A DNA stretch of 6,930 bases, taken from the NCBI GenBank assembly GCA_007129145.1, contig SKWC01000312.1:1-6930 (forward strand). Direction: 5' to 3'. How positions within the stretch are numbered: position 1 is the first letter of the stretch; every line of letters begins with the position of its first letter. Positions 1 through 6,116 of this stretch are shown here, piece after piece. Under the pieces are notes generated by a model that did no database searches, had not been told where the DNA came from, and saw nothing but the letters and a program-made list of their open reading frames with translations. The position numbers were made by a program, and so were the translations under genes. Origin of the DNA: Rubritepida sp. (GTDB lineage: Bacteria; Pseudomonadota; Alphaproteobacteria; Acetobacterales; Acetobacteraceae).

Positions 1-788
1 AGGTCGCTCGCGAGGGTGCGCATCGCCTGGGCCAGCGGCGTGCCATACCGCATGGTCTGGCTGAGGGTGGCGGCGATCTGGCGGAACCGGTCATCTGCGG
101 ATCGCCCGGCGAAGCGCGCCAGCGCCTCGCTGCGGTCAGGCAGCAGGCGAAGCTCCTGGGAGAGCACGGCCAGTTCATGCGACATTGGCCGGTTCGACCG
201 CGCCAATTCCGTCGAGACCCGCTGGAGTGCCGTCTCGACCCCGAGGCCGGCCTCCGCGCACACGACCAGCAGGTCCAGGGCGTCAGGCAGGCCAAGGCGG
301 AGCTGCCTCTGATAAGGCGCAACGATCATGCGCAGCGCGAATGCGGAACCCGCGATGGCCACGACCAGGCCGCCGCCCATCGCGAAAAGGCTTGTCAGCA
401 ATGGCTGGCCGATCTGCTGGGCCACGAAAAAGGCGATCGCCGGCAGCCCCAGCAGCAGCAGCAGCTTGGCTCCCACAAAGGCCTGGACAGCGGAGGGGCC
501 GTGCATACCGTAGGCCGTCGCCGCCCGCTCGAGGTTGTGCAGGTCCTTGTCGTCGAACAGCGCGGTGTTGCGCATGCTCCGGCCGATCGCCTGGAAGGGC
601 GCGGTCAGCCATCGTCCCAGCCCGCCGACGCGCGGCACGCGGCCGCGCCCGCCCATCGCCTCCGCGAGGCGGGAGCGCAGCGTCTGCTCCTCCGCCATCC
701 GGCTCGTCAGCGCGGCGACCACGACGCCCAGCGTCAGCGTCAGCAGCAGGGCGATGCCGGCGATGAGCATGGTGTTGGAAATGACCAC
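1..788 (-). CDS. tadC: TadC/CpaH, inner-membrane platform protein of the Tad pilus (3' partial)
   Basis: I translated this frame by hand: 262 codons are readable before the left edge cuts the gene. TadC is a T2SSF (GspF/PilC-like) polytopic inner-membrane protein that pairs with TadB to form the platform driven by the CpaF ATPase. Visible parts are an N-terminal membrane segment (about residues 6-27), a basic linker, two hydrophobic segments (about 106-124 and 130-152), then the start of the T2SSF domain with the family motif LPDALDLLVVCAEAGLGVETA at about 167-187 and a later stretch RYGTPLAQAMRTLASD at the edge. TadC proteins are usually a little over 300 residues, so roughly 50-70 residues with the last membrane segments are missing. 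The start is GTG at 788-786, three bases after the tadB stop, chosen because GGAGGA lies 7 nt upstream; an ATG six codons further in is the alternative. It is in the same frame as tadB. Confidence 0.93.
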   Translation of the reverse strand, partial: MVISNTMLIAGIALLLTLTLGVVVAALTSRMAEEQTLRSRLAEAMGGRGRVPRVGGLGRWLTAPFQAIGRSMRNTALFDDKDLHNLERAATAYGMHGPSAVQAFVGAKLLLLLGLPAIAFFVAQQIGQPLLTSLFAMGGGLVVAIAGSAFALRMIVAPYQRQLRLGLPDALDLLVVCAEAGLGVETALQRVSTELARSNRPMSHELAVLSQELRLLPDRSEALARFAGRSADDRFRQIAATLSQTMRYGTPLAQAMRTLASD

Positions 789-791
789 GGC

Positions 792-1769
792 TCAATCCTC
801 CATCGTGCGGCGGATCAGGGTGCGGATGATCAGGATGCCGATCCCGGACATCACGGCCGCGATGATCGCGAGATTCACGCCCGTGGGGTTGTCGATGAAG
901 AAGCGCGCGTAGCCCGGCCGCAGCATCGACATGACCGCAACGCCCAGCAGAGGGATGGCAATGAGCACAATCGCGCCAAGCCGCGCCTCGGCGGTCAGGG
1001 CCTTCACCTTGGCCGCCATGCCGACGCGCTTGCGCACCAGCTCCCCGAGATTCTCCAATGTCTCCGCAAGGCTGCCGCCGGTACGCGCCTGCAGGTTCAG
1101 TGTCACCGCGAGGAAGCCGTATTCCGGCAAGCCGGAGCGGTCGCGCAGCTTGAGCAGGGCCTGATCGATCCCACGGCCGATGGCCACATCCCCGATCAGC
1201 CGCGCGAATTCCGACCGAGTCGGCTCGGGCATGTCGCGTGCCACCGACTCAAGCGCGTCGTTCAACGGCAGGCCGGTGCGGATGGCGCGCGTGATCATGC
1301 CCATCGCATCCGGAATCTGCTCGAACAGCCGGCGCTGCCAGCTGCGCCGCTGCGCGCGGAAGATCAGGTTGGTCAGCAGCAGCCCGCCGAGCAGCCCCAC
1401 CAGCGCGGCCAGCAATGGGCCCAACCGCGGATTGAGCAGCACGAACAGCCCGCCCGCCGCCAGGCCACCCAGCAGCAGCACCAGCGCGGGAGGGGGACCA
1501 CTGAGGCGGGTCATGTCGGTGTTGTGGCCGGTGATGGCGACCAGCCGGGACCACAGCCCGACATGCTCGGCCTCGCGGAACACGGTGGGCGTGGGCCCGG
1601 TGACGGATGTGCGCCCCTGCGGCAGGCCGCGCGCGACGATGTCCTGCACCCGGGCCGTTTCCTCGCGTGCCTTGCGGTGCTCCATCACGCGCGCCATCAG
1701 CGCCAACAGGAGCAGCGCCAGCGCCGCCAGCAGCAGCAGTAGCGGCGAGATGGCCAGCAGCTCAGCCAT
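792..1769 (-). CDS. tadB: TadB/CpaG, inner-membrane platform protein of the Tad pilus
   Basis: This 325-residue protein is the first of the two T2SSF-family platform proteins of the Tad machine. It is thought to sit in the inner membrane, pass movement from the CpaF ATPase to the growing Flp fibre, and work as a pair with TadC. An N-terminal membrane helix (about residues 6-26) is followed by a charged cytoplasmic stretch, two membrane helices (about 94-112 and 114-136), the cytoplasmic T2SSF domain (about 150-250, with IPDAMGMITRAIRTGLPL near 152-169 and QARTGGSLAETL near 227-238), and two C-terminal helices (about 264-283 and 298-317). Length and layout fit the family. The start is the ATG at 1769-1767, overlapping the cpaF stop by 8 nt. 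An upstream in-frame codon at 1796 would add nine residues that look unlike a TadB N-terminus. No good ribosome binding site precedes the ATG, which points to coupling with cpaF. Confidence 0.95.
   Translation of the reverse strand: MAELLAISPLLLLLAALALLLLALMARVMEHRKAREETARVQDIVARGLPQGRTSVTGPTPTVFREAEHVGLWSRLVAITGHNTDMTRLSGPPPALVLLLGGLAAGGLFVLLNPRLGPLLAALVGLLGGLLLTNLIFRAQRRSWQRRLFEQIPDAMGMITRAIRTGLPLNDALESVARDMPEPTRSEFARLIGDVAIGRGIDQALLKLRDRSGLPEYGFLAVTLNLQARTGGSLAETLENLGELVRKRVGMAAKVKALTAEARLGAIVLIAIPLLGVAVMSMLRPGYARFFIDNPTGVNLAIIAAVMSGIGILIIRTLIRRTMED
796..801 (-). promoter_or_regulatory. Shine-Dalgarno site of tadC
   Basis: The minus strand reads GGAGGA here, 7 nt before the GTG at 788-786. 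It lies inside the last codons of tadB (Met-Glu-Asp) and decides the GTG start of tadC. A ribosome ending tadB at the TGA (794-792) would stop next to the site, so coupled re-initiation is likely (inference). Confidence 0.75.
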
Positions 1770-3141
1770 CCTGCGTCGCCCGCATCCAGGCGTCATCCAG
1801 GCCGAAATACTTCAGGCGATTGAGGAAGGAAGGCCGCATCCCCGGCAGGTGGTAGCGGCCGCTGATGCGCCCCGCCGCGTCGTCGCCCTCATAATGGAAC
1901 TCGGCCACATCCTCGAGGGTGAGGACATCCCCCTCCAGCCCGACCACATCCGAGATGGCGACCACGCGGCGCACGCCGTCGCGCATGCGCTCGATCTGCA
2001 CGATCAGGTCGAGGGCGCCGCCGATCTGGGTCCGGATCGCCTTCAGCGGCAGGTTCACCACCCCCATCTGCACCATGTTCTCGATGCGGGTCAGCGCGTC
2101 GCGCGGCGTGTTCGCGTGCACCGTGCAGATCGAGCCGTCATGGCCCGTGTTCATCGCCTGCAGCATGTCGAAGGCCTCGCTGCCGCGCACCTCGCCCAGG
2201 ATGATGCGGTCGGGGCGCATGCGCAGCGCGTTGCGCACCAGGTCGCGCTGCGTGACTTCGCCCTCGCCCTCCAGGTTGGGCGGGCGCGTCTCCATGCGGA
2301 CCACATGCACCTGCTGCAGCTGAAGCTCGGCTGCGTCCTCGATGGTGACGATGCGCTCACGCATGTCGATCATGCGGCTCATGGCGTTGAGCAGCGTGGT
2401 CTTGCCCGAACCCGTGCCGCCCGAGATCAGCACGTTCAGCCGGGCCCGCGCCGCGACCTCCAGCAGGCGGGCGACCTGCTGGGACATGCTGCCAACCTGC
2501 ACCATGCCCTGGAAGTCCAGCCGCTTGCGGGCGAATTTGCGGATGGAGATATACGGCCCATCCAGCGCGAGCGGCGGGAACACCACGTTCACGCGGCTGC
2601 CGTCGGCCAGGCGGCAGTCCACCAGCGGGCTCGATTCATCGATGCGCCGCCCGATGGTCGCCGCCATCTTCTGCGCGATGGACGCGACCTGCGCGGAATC
2701 GCGGAAGCGCACCGGCACGCGCTGCAACATGCCCTGGCGCTCCACGAACACGCGCTCGGGGCCGTTCACCATGATGTCGTCCACGGTGTCGTCGGCCAGC
2801 AGCGGCTCAAGCGGCCCGTAGCCCAGCATGTCCTGCGCGAGCTTCTCGGCCATCGCCGCCTGGTCGCGCGCCGAGAGATCCATCCGGTCCCGGTTCGCCT
2901 GGGCATGCAGCAGCGCCTCGATCTGCTGGCGCAGCTCCCGCATGGGCAGCGCCGCCGCCGCCACCGGATCGATGCGCTCCATCACATAGGCGCGCAGCGC
3001 CTCCATGCGCCGATCCTCGATGTCGGTCTGCAGACGGCCTTCATCGGCCACCGGCTCGATGATCGCGAGCGCGTTCTCGTCATTCAGGGGCGGCAGATCA
3101 CTCAGGGTCTGCGAAGCGTCGCGACGGCCGAAGGTCCTCAT
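1762..3141 (-). CDS. cpaF: CpaF/TadA, Tad pilus assembly ATPase
   Basis: A 459-residue type II/IV secretion ATPase of the VirB11/GspE/PilB superfamily. The family forms a cytoplasmic hexamer that hydrolyses ATP to power pilin addition, and in Tad systems also retraction, by acting on TadB/TadC. All signature motifs are present: an N-terminal domain with the MLGYGPLEPLL and VDDIMVNGP stretches (about 105-127), Walker A GGTGSGKTT at 241-249, Asp box TIEDAAEL at 266-273, Walker B RIILGEVRG at 312-320 with catalytic Glu317, and His box GHDGSICTVHAN at 333-344. The first 80 or so residues are variable and charged, as is usual for CpaF. Nothing needed for catalysis is missing. The ATG at 3141-3139 overlaps the cpaE stop as ATGA and has a strong purine-rich ribosome binding site. 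The most confident call in the window. Confidence 0.98.
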   Translation of the reverse strand: MRTFGRRDASQTLSDLPPLNDENALAIIEPVADEGRLQTDIEDRRMEALRAYVMERIDPVAAAALPMRELRQQIEALLHAQANRDRMDLSARDQAAMAEKLAQDMLGYGPLEPLLADDTVDDIMVNGPERVFVERQGMLQRVPVRFRDSAQVASIAQKMAATIGRRIDESSPLVDCRLADGSRVNVVFPPLALDGPYISIRKFARKRLDFQGMVQVGSMSQQVARLLEVAARARLNVLISGGTGSGKTTLLNAMSRMIDMRERIVTIEDAAELQLQQVHVVRMETRPPNLEGEGEVTQRDLVRNALRMRPDRIILGEVRGSEAFDMLQAMNTGHDGSICTVHANTPRDALTRIENMVQMGVVNLPLKAIRTQIGGALDLIVQIERMRDGVRRVVAISDVVGLEGDVLTLEDVAEFHYEGDDAAGRISGRYHLPGMRPSFLNRLKYFGLDDAWMRATQDG

Positions 3142-4364
3142 CGTGTCCCCCTCCCGAAAAGCCTGCCCAGGAAGCCGGGCGCGGCCACAGCCTGCGCCCC
3201 GCCGATCTCGCGAACGAGGGGCGCGAGGCCTTTGCGGAAGGCGTTGCTGGCGCGGATCGCCGGCTCGCCCAGATTGGCCGTGCGCGGCAGCACCTTCGGC
3301 AGGTCCGGGATGCGCGCATCCGGCTCCGCGCCCAGCCCTTCCTTCAGCAGTTCGCGCGCCATGGCACCCGGCGCCCCGTCCCGGTTCAACGCGGTCAGGG
3401 TGGTGGCGCCATGCCCCATCGTCTCAGCAATCCGGCGCAGGGCGACCGCATCCCGCACCCCGCCGATCTCGGGCGTCAGCACGATCACCGCGGCCCGCGC
3501 CGCCGAAAGCACCTGCCGGCCGCGCGGTCCGAGCGGCCGCGGCAGGTCGATCACCACATGGTTGAACCGTTCCTGCAGGAGCGAGATCAGCCGCGTCACG
3601 CCCTCCGCCGTCGGCGCCGGGTCGCTGTCCAGCGGTTCCTCGGCGGCGATCAGCCGCACCCGGGTCCCCACCTCCACCGACACGCGGTCGAGGAACAGCG
3701 CGTCCACCCGCCCCGGTTCCTCCAGCGCCAAGCGCAGCCCGGTCGGCGGCTTCACGCCCAGCATCAGCGCCGACGTCCCGCCCGACAGGTTCATGTCCAC
3801 GATCGCGACATGGCCCTGGGTCGTTTCCGCCAAGGACAGGCCGAGATTCACCGCCACCGTGGTGCATCCGACCCCGCCGCGTGCGCCCATCACCGCCGCG
3901 ATCCGGCCCTGACGGCTGCTGCCCGCCCTCGGGATCTCGCCGTTCTGGTTGACATGCGGGCCGAAAAGATTGGTGACGTTGATCCGCGTCAGCGGCTTGT
4001 AGATGTATTCCGAGACGCCGAAATTCTGCGTCAGCTCCCGATAGAACCCCATCTCGTTGCGGTCGCCCACCACCAGCACACGCATGTTCGGCGTGCACAC
4101 CGACGCGAGCTGGTCCAGCGCCCCATAGGCGTCCGACACGCCCTCAATGTCCACGATCAGCGCCTCGGGCTGCTCCTCCCGCCCGAGGGCGCGCGTCGCG
4201 GCCAGCACGTCGCCGCGGCGGATCTCCATCCCTGGAACCATCGCCCCCAGCGCCGTGCGCAGCGCGTTCTCGCTCACCTCATCCGTCACGAAGGCCAGCA
4301 GCGGCAGCCGGCCGCCGCGCACGAAATCGGGTTCCGCCTTCGGGCCGGGCCGCGTGTCGGACAT
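3138..4364 (-). CDS. cpaE: CpaE/TadZ, MinD/ParA-like Tad pilus localisation protein
   Basis: A 408-residue protein with the two-part TadZ layout. An atypical receiver-like domain (about residues 20-125; ALIVDIEG around Asp72, then GDRNEMGFYREL and YIYKPL near 121-125) is followed by a MinD/ParA-type ATPase domain (about 152-375). That domain has a degenerate P-loop GARGGVGCTT at 160-169, a switch-like IVDMNLSGG at 188-196 and a Walker B-like VVIDLPR at 270-276. In Caulobacter, CpaE sits at the pole and is needed to place the secretin; TadZ is proposed to mark the assembly site. Both P-loop lysines of the KGGxGK[S/T] form are replaced here (Arg162, Cys167). The tail PGFLGRLFGR is a small basic/hydrophobic end also common in the family. 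The ATG at 4364-4362 follows the cpaD-like stop by one base and has no clear ribosome binding site. A 20-residue longer version starting at 4424 would run inside the upstream gene and is not preferred. Confidence 0.93.
   Translation of the reverse strand: MSDTRPGPKAEPDFVRGGRLPLLAFVTDEVSENALRTALGAMVPGMEIRRGDVLAATRALGREEQPEALIVDIEGVSDAYGALDQLASVCTPNMRVLVVGDRNEMGFYRELTQNFGVSEYIYKPLTRINVTNLFGPHVNQNGEIPRAGSSRQGRIAAVMGARGGVGCTTVAVNLGLSLAETTQGHVAIVDMNLSGGTSALMLGVKPPTGLRLALEEPGRVDALFLDRVSVEVGTRVRLIAAEEPLDSDPAPTAEGVTRLISLLQERFNHVVIDLPRPLGPRGRQVLSAARAAVIVLTPEIGGVRDAVALRRIAETMGHGATTLTALNRDGAPGAMARELLKEGLGAEPDARIPDLPKVLPRTANLGEPAIRASNAFRKGLAPLVREIGGAQAVAAPGFLGRLFGRGTR
3147..3155 (-). promoter_or_regulatory. 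Strong Shine-Dalgarno site of cpaF
   Basis: The minus strand reads GGGAGGGGG, 5 nt before the ATG of cpaF and inside the last codons of cpaE. It is among the best ribosome binding sites in the window and fixes the cpaF start at the ATGA overlap. It suggests that the ATPase is translated efficiently in its own right as well as by coupling (inference). Confidence 0.75.
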
Positions 4365-4365
4365 G

Positions 4366-4635
4366 TCAGCGCACCCGCACGGAGGAGGATCGCACTTCCG
4401 GCAGTTCCGGCCGCTCGCCCGCATCCAGCCGGGTGATCGGCGCCACCGCCGTCACGGAACGGCTGCGCGGCGTGCCGATACCCTCGTTCAGATGATCCGG
4501 ATCGGCCAGCATCGCGCGCAGGTTGTGCTCATTCACGCCGGTTGGCTGCCACATGCCGGCACGGTCGAGCCCGGCGCCGCCGCCCTCGCAGGCGGTCAGC
4601 AGCAGCAGTGCGGGGATCAAGGTAAGGATGCGCAT
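4366..4635 (-). CDS. cpaD: Short CpaD-like outer-membrane lipoprotein
   Basis: An 89-residue predicted lipoprotein in the position where cpaD lies in Caulobacter-type loci. It has a Met-Arg start, a hydrophobic core (about residues 3-15), and a lipobox L-T-A-C at 13-16 with Cys16 as the lipidated residue; Glu17 at +2 fits transfer to the outer membrane. The mature part (about 74 residues) carries VNEHNLRAMLADPDHLNEG at 34-52 and ITRLDAGERPELPEV at 67-81, which resemble from memory the conserved C-terminal end of CpaD (N-L-x-x-M-x-A-D-P-x-D-L followed by a short Arg/Gly/Glu tail). CpaD proteins are usually about 200 residues or more, so most of the normal N-terminal region is absent. It probably supports the CpaC secretin. 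The start is fixed by GGAG 8 nt upstream. The lipoprotein call is strong; the CpaD family call rests on the motif and position, and it could be an unrelated small lipoprotein replacing CpaD. Confidence 0.75.
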   Translation of the reverse strand: MRILTLIPALLLLTACEGGGAGLDRAGMWQPTGVNEHNLRAMLADPDHLNEGIGTPRSRSVTAVAPITRLDAGERPELPEVRSSSVRVR

Positions 4636-4640
4636 CGGGC

Positions 4641-6116
4641 CTACTCCACGATGAAGCCGGCATCGCGCGGCACGCGGCCAGCACCCGGGCGGGTCTGGCG
4701 CATGAACAGGATGCGTTCGAGGTCATTGGCCGCAACCAGCCCGTCCGTCGGTGCCTGCAGCGCCGAGGGGTCGGAGACCGGCCGCACCACATAGGGGGTC
4801 ACGATGATCACCAGCTCCGTCTCGCTGCGGCGGAAGCGGTCGGAGCGGAACAGCGCGCCCAGCACCGGGATTTCCGACAGGCCCATCGGCCCGTCGCCCG
4901 TCATGGTCAGGTTGCGCTGCAGCAGCCCCGCGATGGCGAAGGACTGGCCGCTGCCCAGCTCCACCGTCGTCTCGGCCCGCCGCACCGACAGCGCGGGGAT
5001 CCGCAGCGACCCCGCGCCCAGGGGCACGTCAATGGCGCCCTGCTCCGACAGCTCGCTCACCTCGGGGCGGATGCGCAGGTTCAGCCGGTTCGGCGCCAGC
5101 ACCGTGGGCACGAAGGCCAGGCTCACGCCGAACTGCTTGAACTCGATGGTGATGCGCCCGGTGTCCGTCGTCGCCACCGGCACCGGGAACTCGCCACCCG
5201 CCAGGAAGCTCGCGGTCTCGCCGGAAAGCGCCGTCAGGTTGGGTTCGGCCAGGATGGTCAGAAGCTGGTCGCGCGCCAGCGCATCCACCAGCGCGTTCAG
5301 GTCGAGGTTGCCGCTGCGGTAGCCCAGCGCCCCGCGCCCCGGCTGCCCCAGCACGCTGGCCGCCGGCCCGCCCAGCGGGCTCTGGAAGCCCAGCAGGAAG
5401 CCGCCGAAGCTGCCGAAGGCCGACCAGGAGAAGCCAAGCTCCCGCGTGACCTGGCGCGACACCTCGGCCACCCGCACCCGGACGTTCACCGTCAGCGCCG
5501 ACAGCACCAGCATCTCATTCACCACGGCCGAGCCATCCAGCGCCGTGCCCAGCACCGCCAGCACGCGCTGGGCGGCCTCCGGCGTGGGCACCGTTCCGCC
5601 CAGCACCACGCGGGTTTCCACCCGGCGCAGCGTCACATTCTCCGCGCCAGGCACGGCGCCGCGCAGCAGCGCCTGCAACTCGGGGATGTTCACCCGCGCC
5701 ACCGCCGCCGCGGCCGCCGGCCGCTCCGCACCCTCGCGCTGCGCCGCCGTCGCGGGCAGCACCGTCACGGCATATTCGATGATCACGCGCCCCTGCTCAT
5801 TCGTCGCGATCACATTGGTCCGGCCCGGCTGCACGCCGATCACGAACAGCGTGGTGGGCGAGGTCGCCTGCACCCGCGCGACCTGCGGATTGGCCGCCAG
5901 GATGGTCGAGGCCGCGGCCGGAAGCTGCAGCACGCGCCCCACCCCGGTGGCCACCACCACATCAATCAGCAGCGGCGGCTCGGTGGGGAAGCCGGTCGGC
6001 GCCGGCTCGGCCACAGGCTGCGCCCGCGCGGGGCCCGCCCCCATCGCCAGGACAACCCCCAGCGCGAGGACCAGCAGCAGATGGGGCAGGCGGCGGGCGA
6101 AACATGTCTGTGGCAT
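4641..6116 (-). CDS. cpaC: CpaC/RcpA, outer-membrane secretin of the Tad pilus
   Basis: A 491-residue secretin, the outer-membrane channel through which the Flp pilus leaves the cell. A signal peptide spans about residues 1-32 (Arg-rich start, hydrophobic core, cleavage likely after ARA). Then come the N-terminal pilus-secretin domain (about 48-121, with ANPQVARV and PGRTNVIA), an Ala-rich linker (121-141), a BON-like domain (about 142-206, with VVLGGTVPTPEAAQRV), and the secretin core (about 208-446). The core contains TILAEPNLTALSGETASFLAGG at 287-308, the valine-proline stretch PVPV at 311-314, and the closing TELVIIVTPYVVRP at 433-446. The tail ends DAGFIVE, a usual CpaC ending. Length is normal and no domain is missing. 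The ATG overlaps the cpaB stop by one base (TGATG). The only candidate ribosome binding site, GAGG, is 13 nt upstream, farther than ideal, so coupling to cpaB is likely. Confidence 0.96.
   Translation of the reverse strand: MPQTCFARRLPHLLLVLALGVVLAMGAGPARAQPVAEPAPTGFPTEPPLLIDVVVATGVGRVLQLPAAASTILAANPQVARVQATSPTTLFVIGVQPGRTNVIATNEQGRVIIEYAVTVLPATAAQREGAERPAAAAAVARVNIPELQALLRGAVPGAENVTLRRVETRVVLGGTVPTPEAAQRVLAVLGTALDGSAVVNEMLVLSALTVNVRVRVAEVSRQVTRELGFSWSAFGSFGGFLLGFQSPLGGPAASVLGQPGRGALGYRSGNLDLNALVDALARDQLLTILAEPNLTALSGETASFLAGGEFPVPVATTDTGRITIEFKQFGVSLAFVPTVLAPNRLNLRIRPEVSELSEQGAIDVPLGAGSLRIPALSVRRAETTVELGSGQSFAIAGLLQRNLTMTGDGPMGLSEIPVLGALFRSDRFRRSETELVIIVTPYVVRPVSDPSALQAPTDGLVAANDLERILFMRQTRPGAGRVPRDAGFIVE
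4644..4647 (-). promoter_or_regulatory. Shine-Dalgarno site of the cpaD-like gene
   Basis: GGAG on the minus strand, 8 nt before the ATG at 4635-4633, overlapping the last two codons of cpaC (Val-Glu). It supports the short lipoprotein gene as really translated and fixes its start. Confidence 0.6.

Noticed and set aside
451..466. CAG/CTG triplet run (similar runs near 1727-1740 and 6073-6080)
   Set aside because: These encode Leu runs in membrane helices or the signal peptide through the favoured CTG codon. Ordinary coding low complexity, not a repeat element.
283..795. Minus-strand open frame of 170 codons starting with TTG at the tadB/tadC junction
   Set aside because: It is an out-of-frame shadow of tadC, low in complexity (Arg/Ala/Gly). 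The frame starting at GTG 788 gives a proper TadC protein.
177..1742. Long plus-strand open frame (521 codons), very rich in Gln, His and Arg
   Set aside because: It is the codon-for-codon antisense of tadC and tadB, which have clear T2SSF family motifs. Its composition is the usual mirror of Leu/Ala/Val-rich GC-rich genes and it shows no domain.
1770..1796. Nine-residue upstream extension of TadB (start at 1796)
   Set aside because: It reads Arg/Gly-rich sequence within the 3' end of cpaF. The ATG at 1769 gives a normal TadB N-terminus and a typical short overlap.
4365..4424. Twenty-residue upstream extension of CpaE (start at 4424)
   Set aside because: It lies wholly inside the cpaD-like gene, is Cys/Pro-rich and unlike CpaE N-termini. 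The ATG at 4364 directly follows the upstream stop.
5701..5720. GC-only palindromic stretch containing GCGGCCGC in cpaC
   Set aside because: It is explained by the Ala run in the linker of CpaC (residues 134-138). The symmetry is short, and there is no T-tract, so it is not a terminator.
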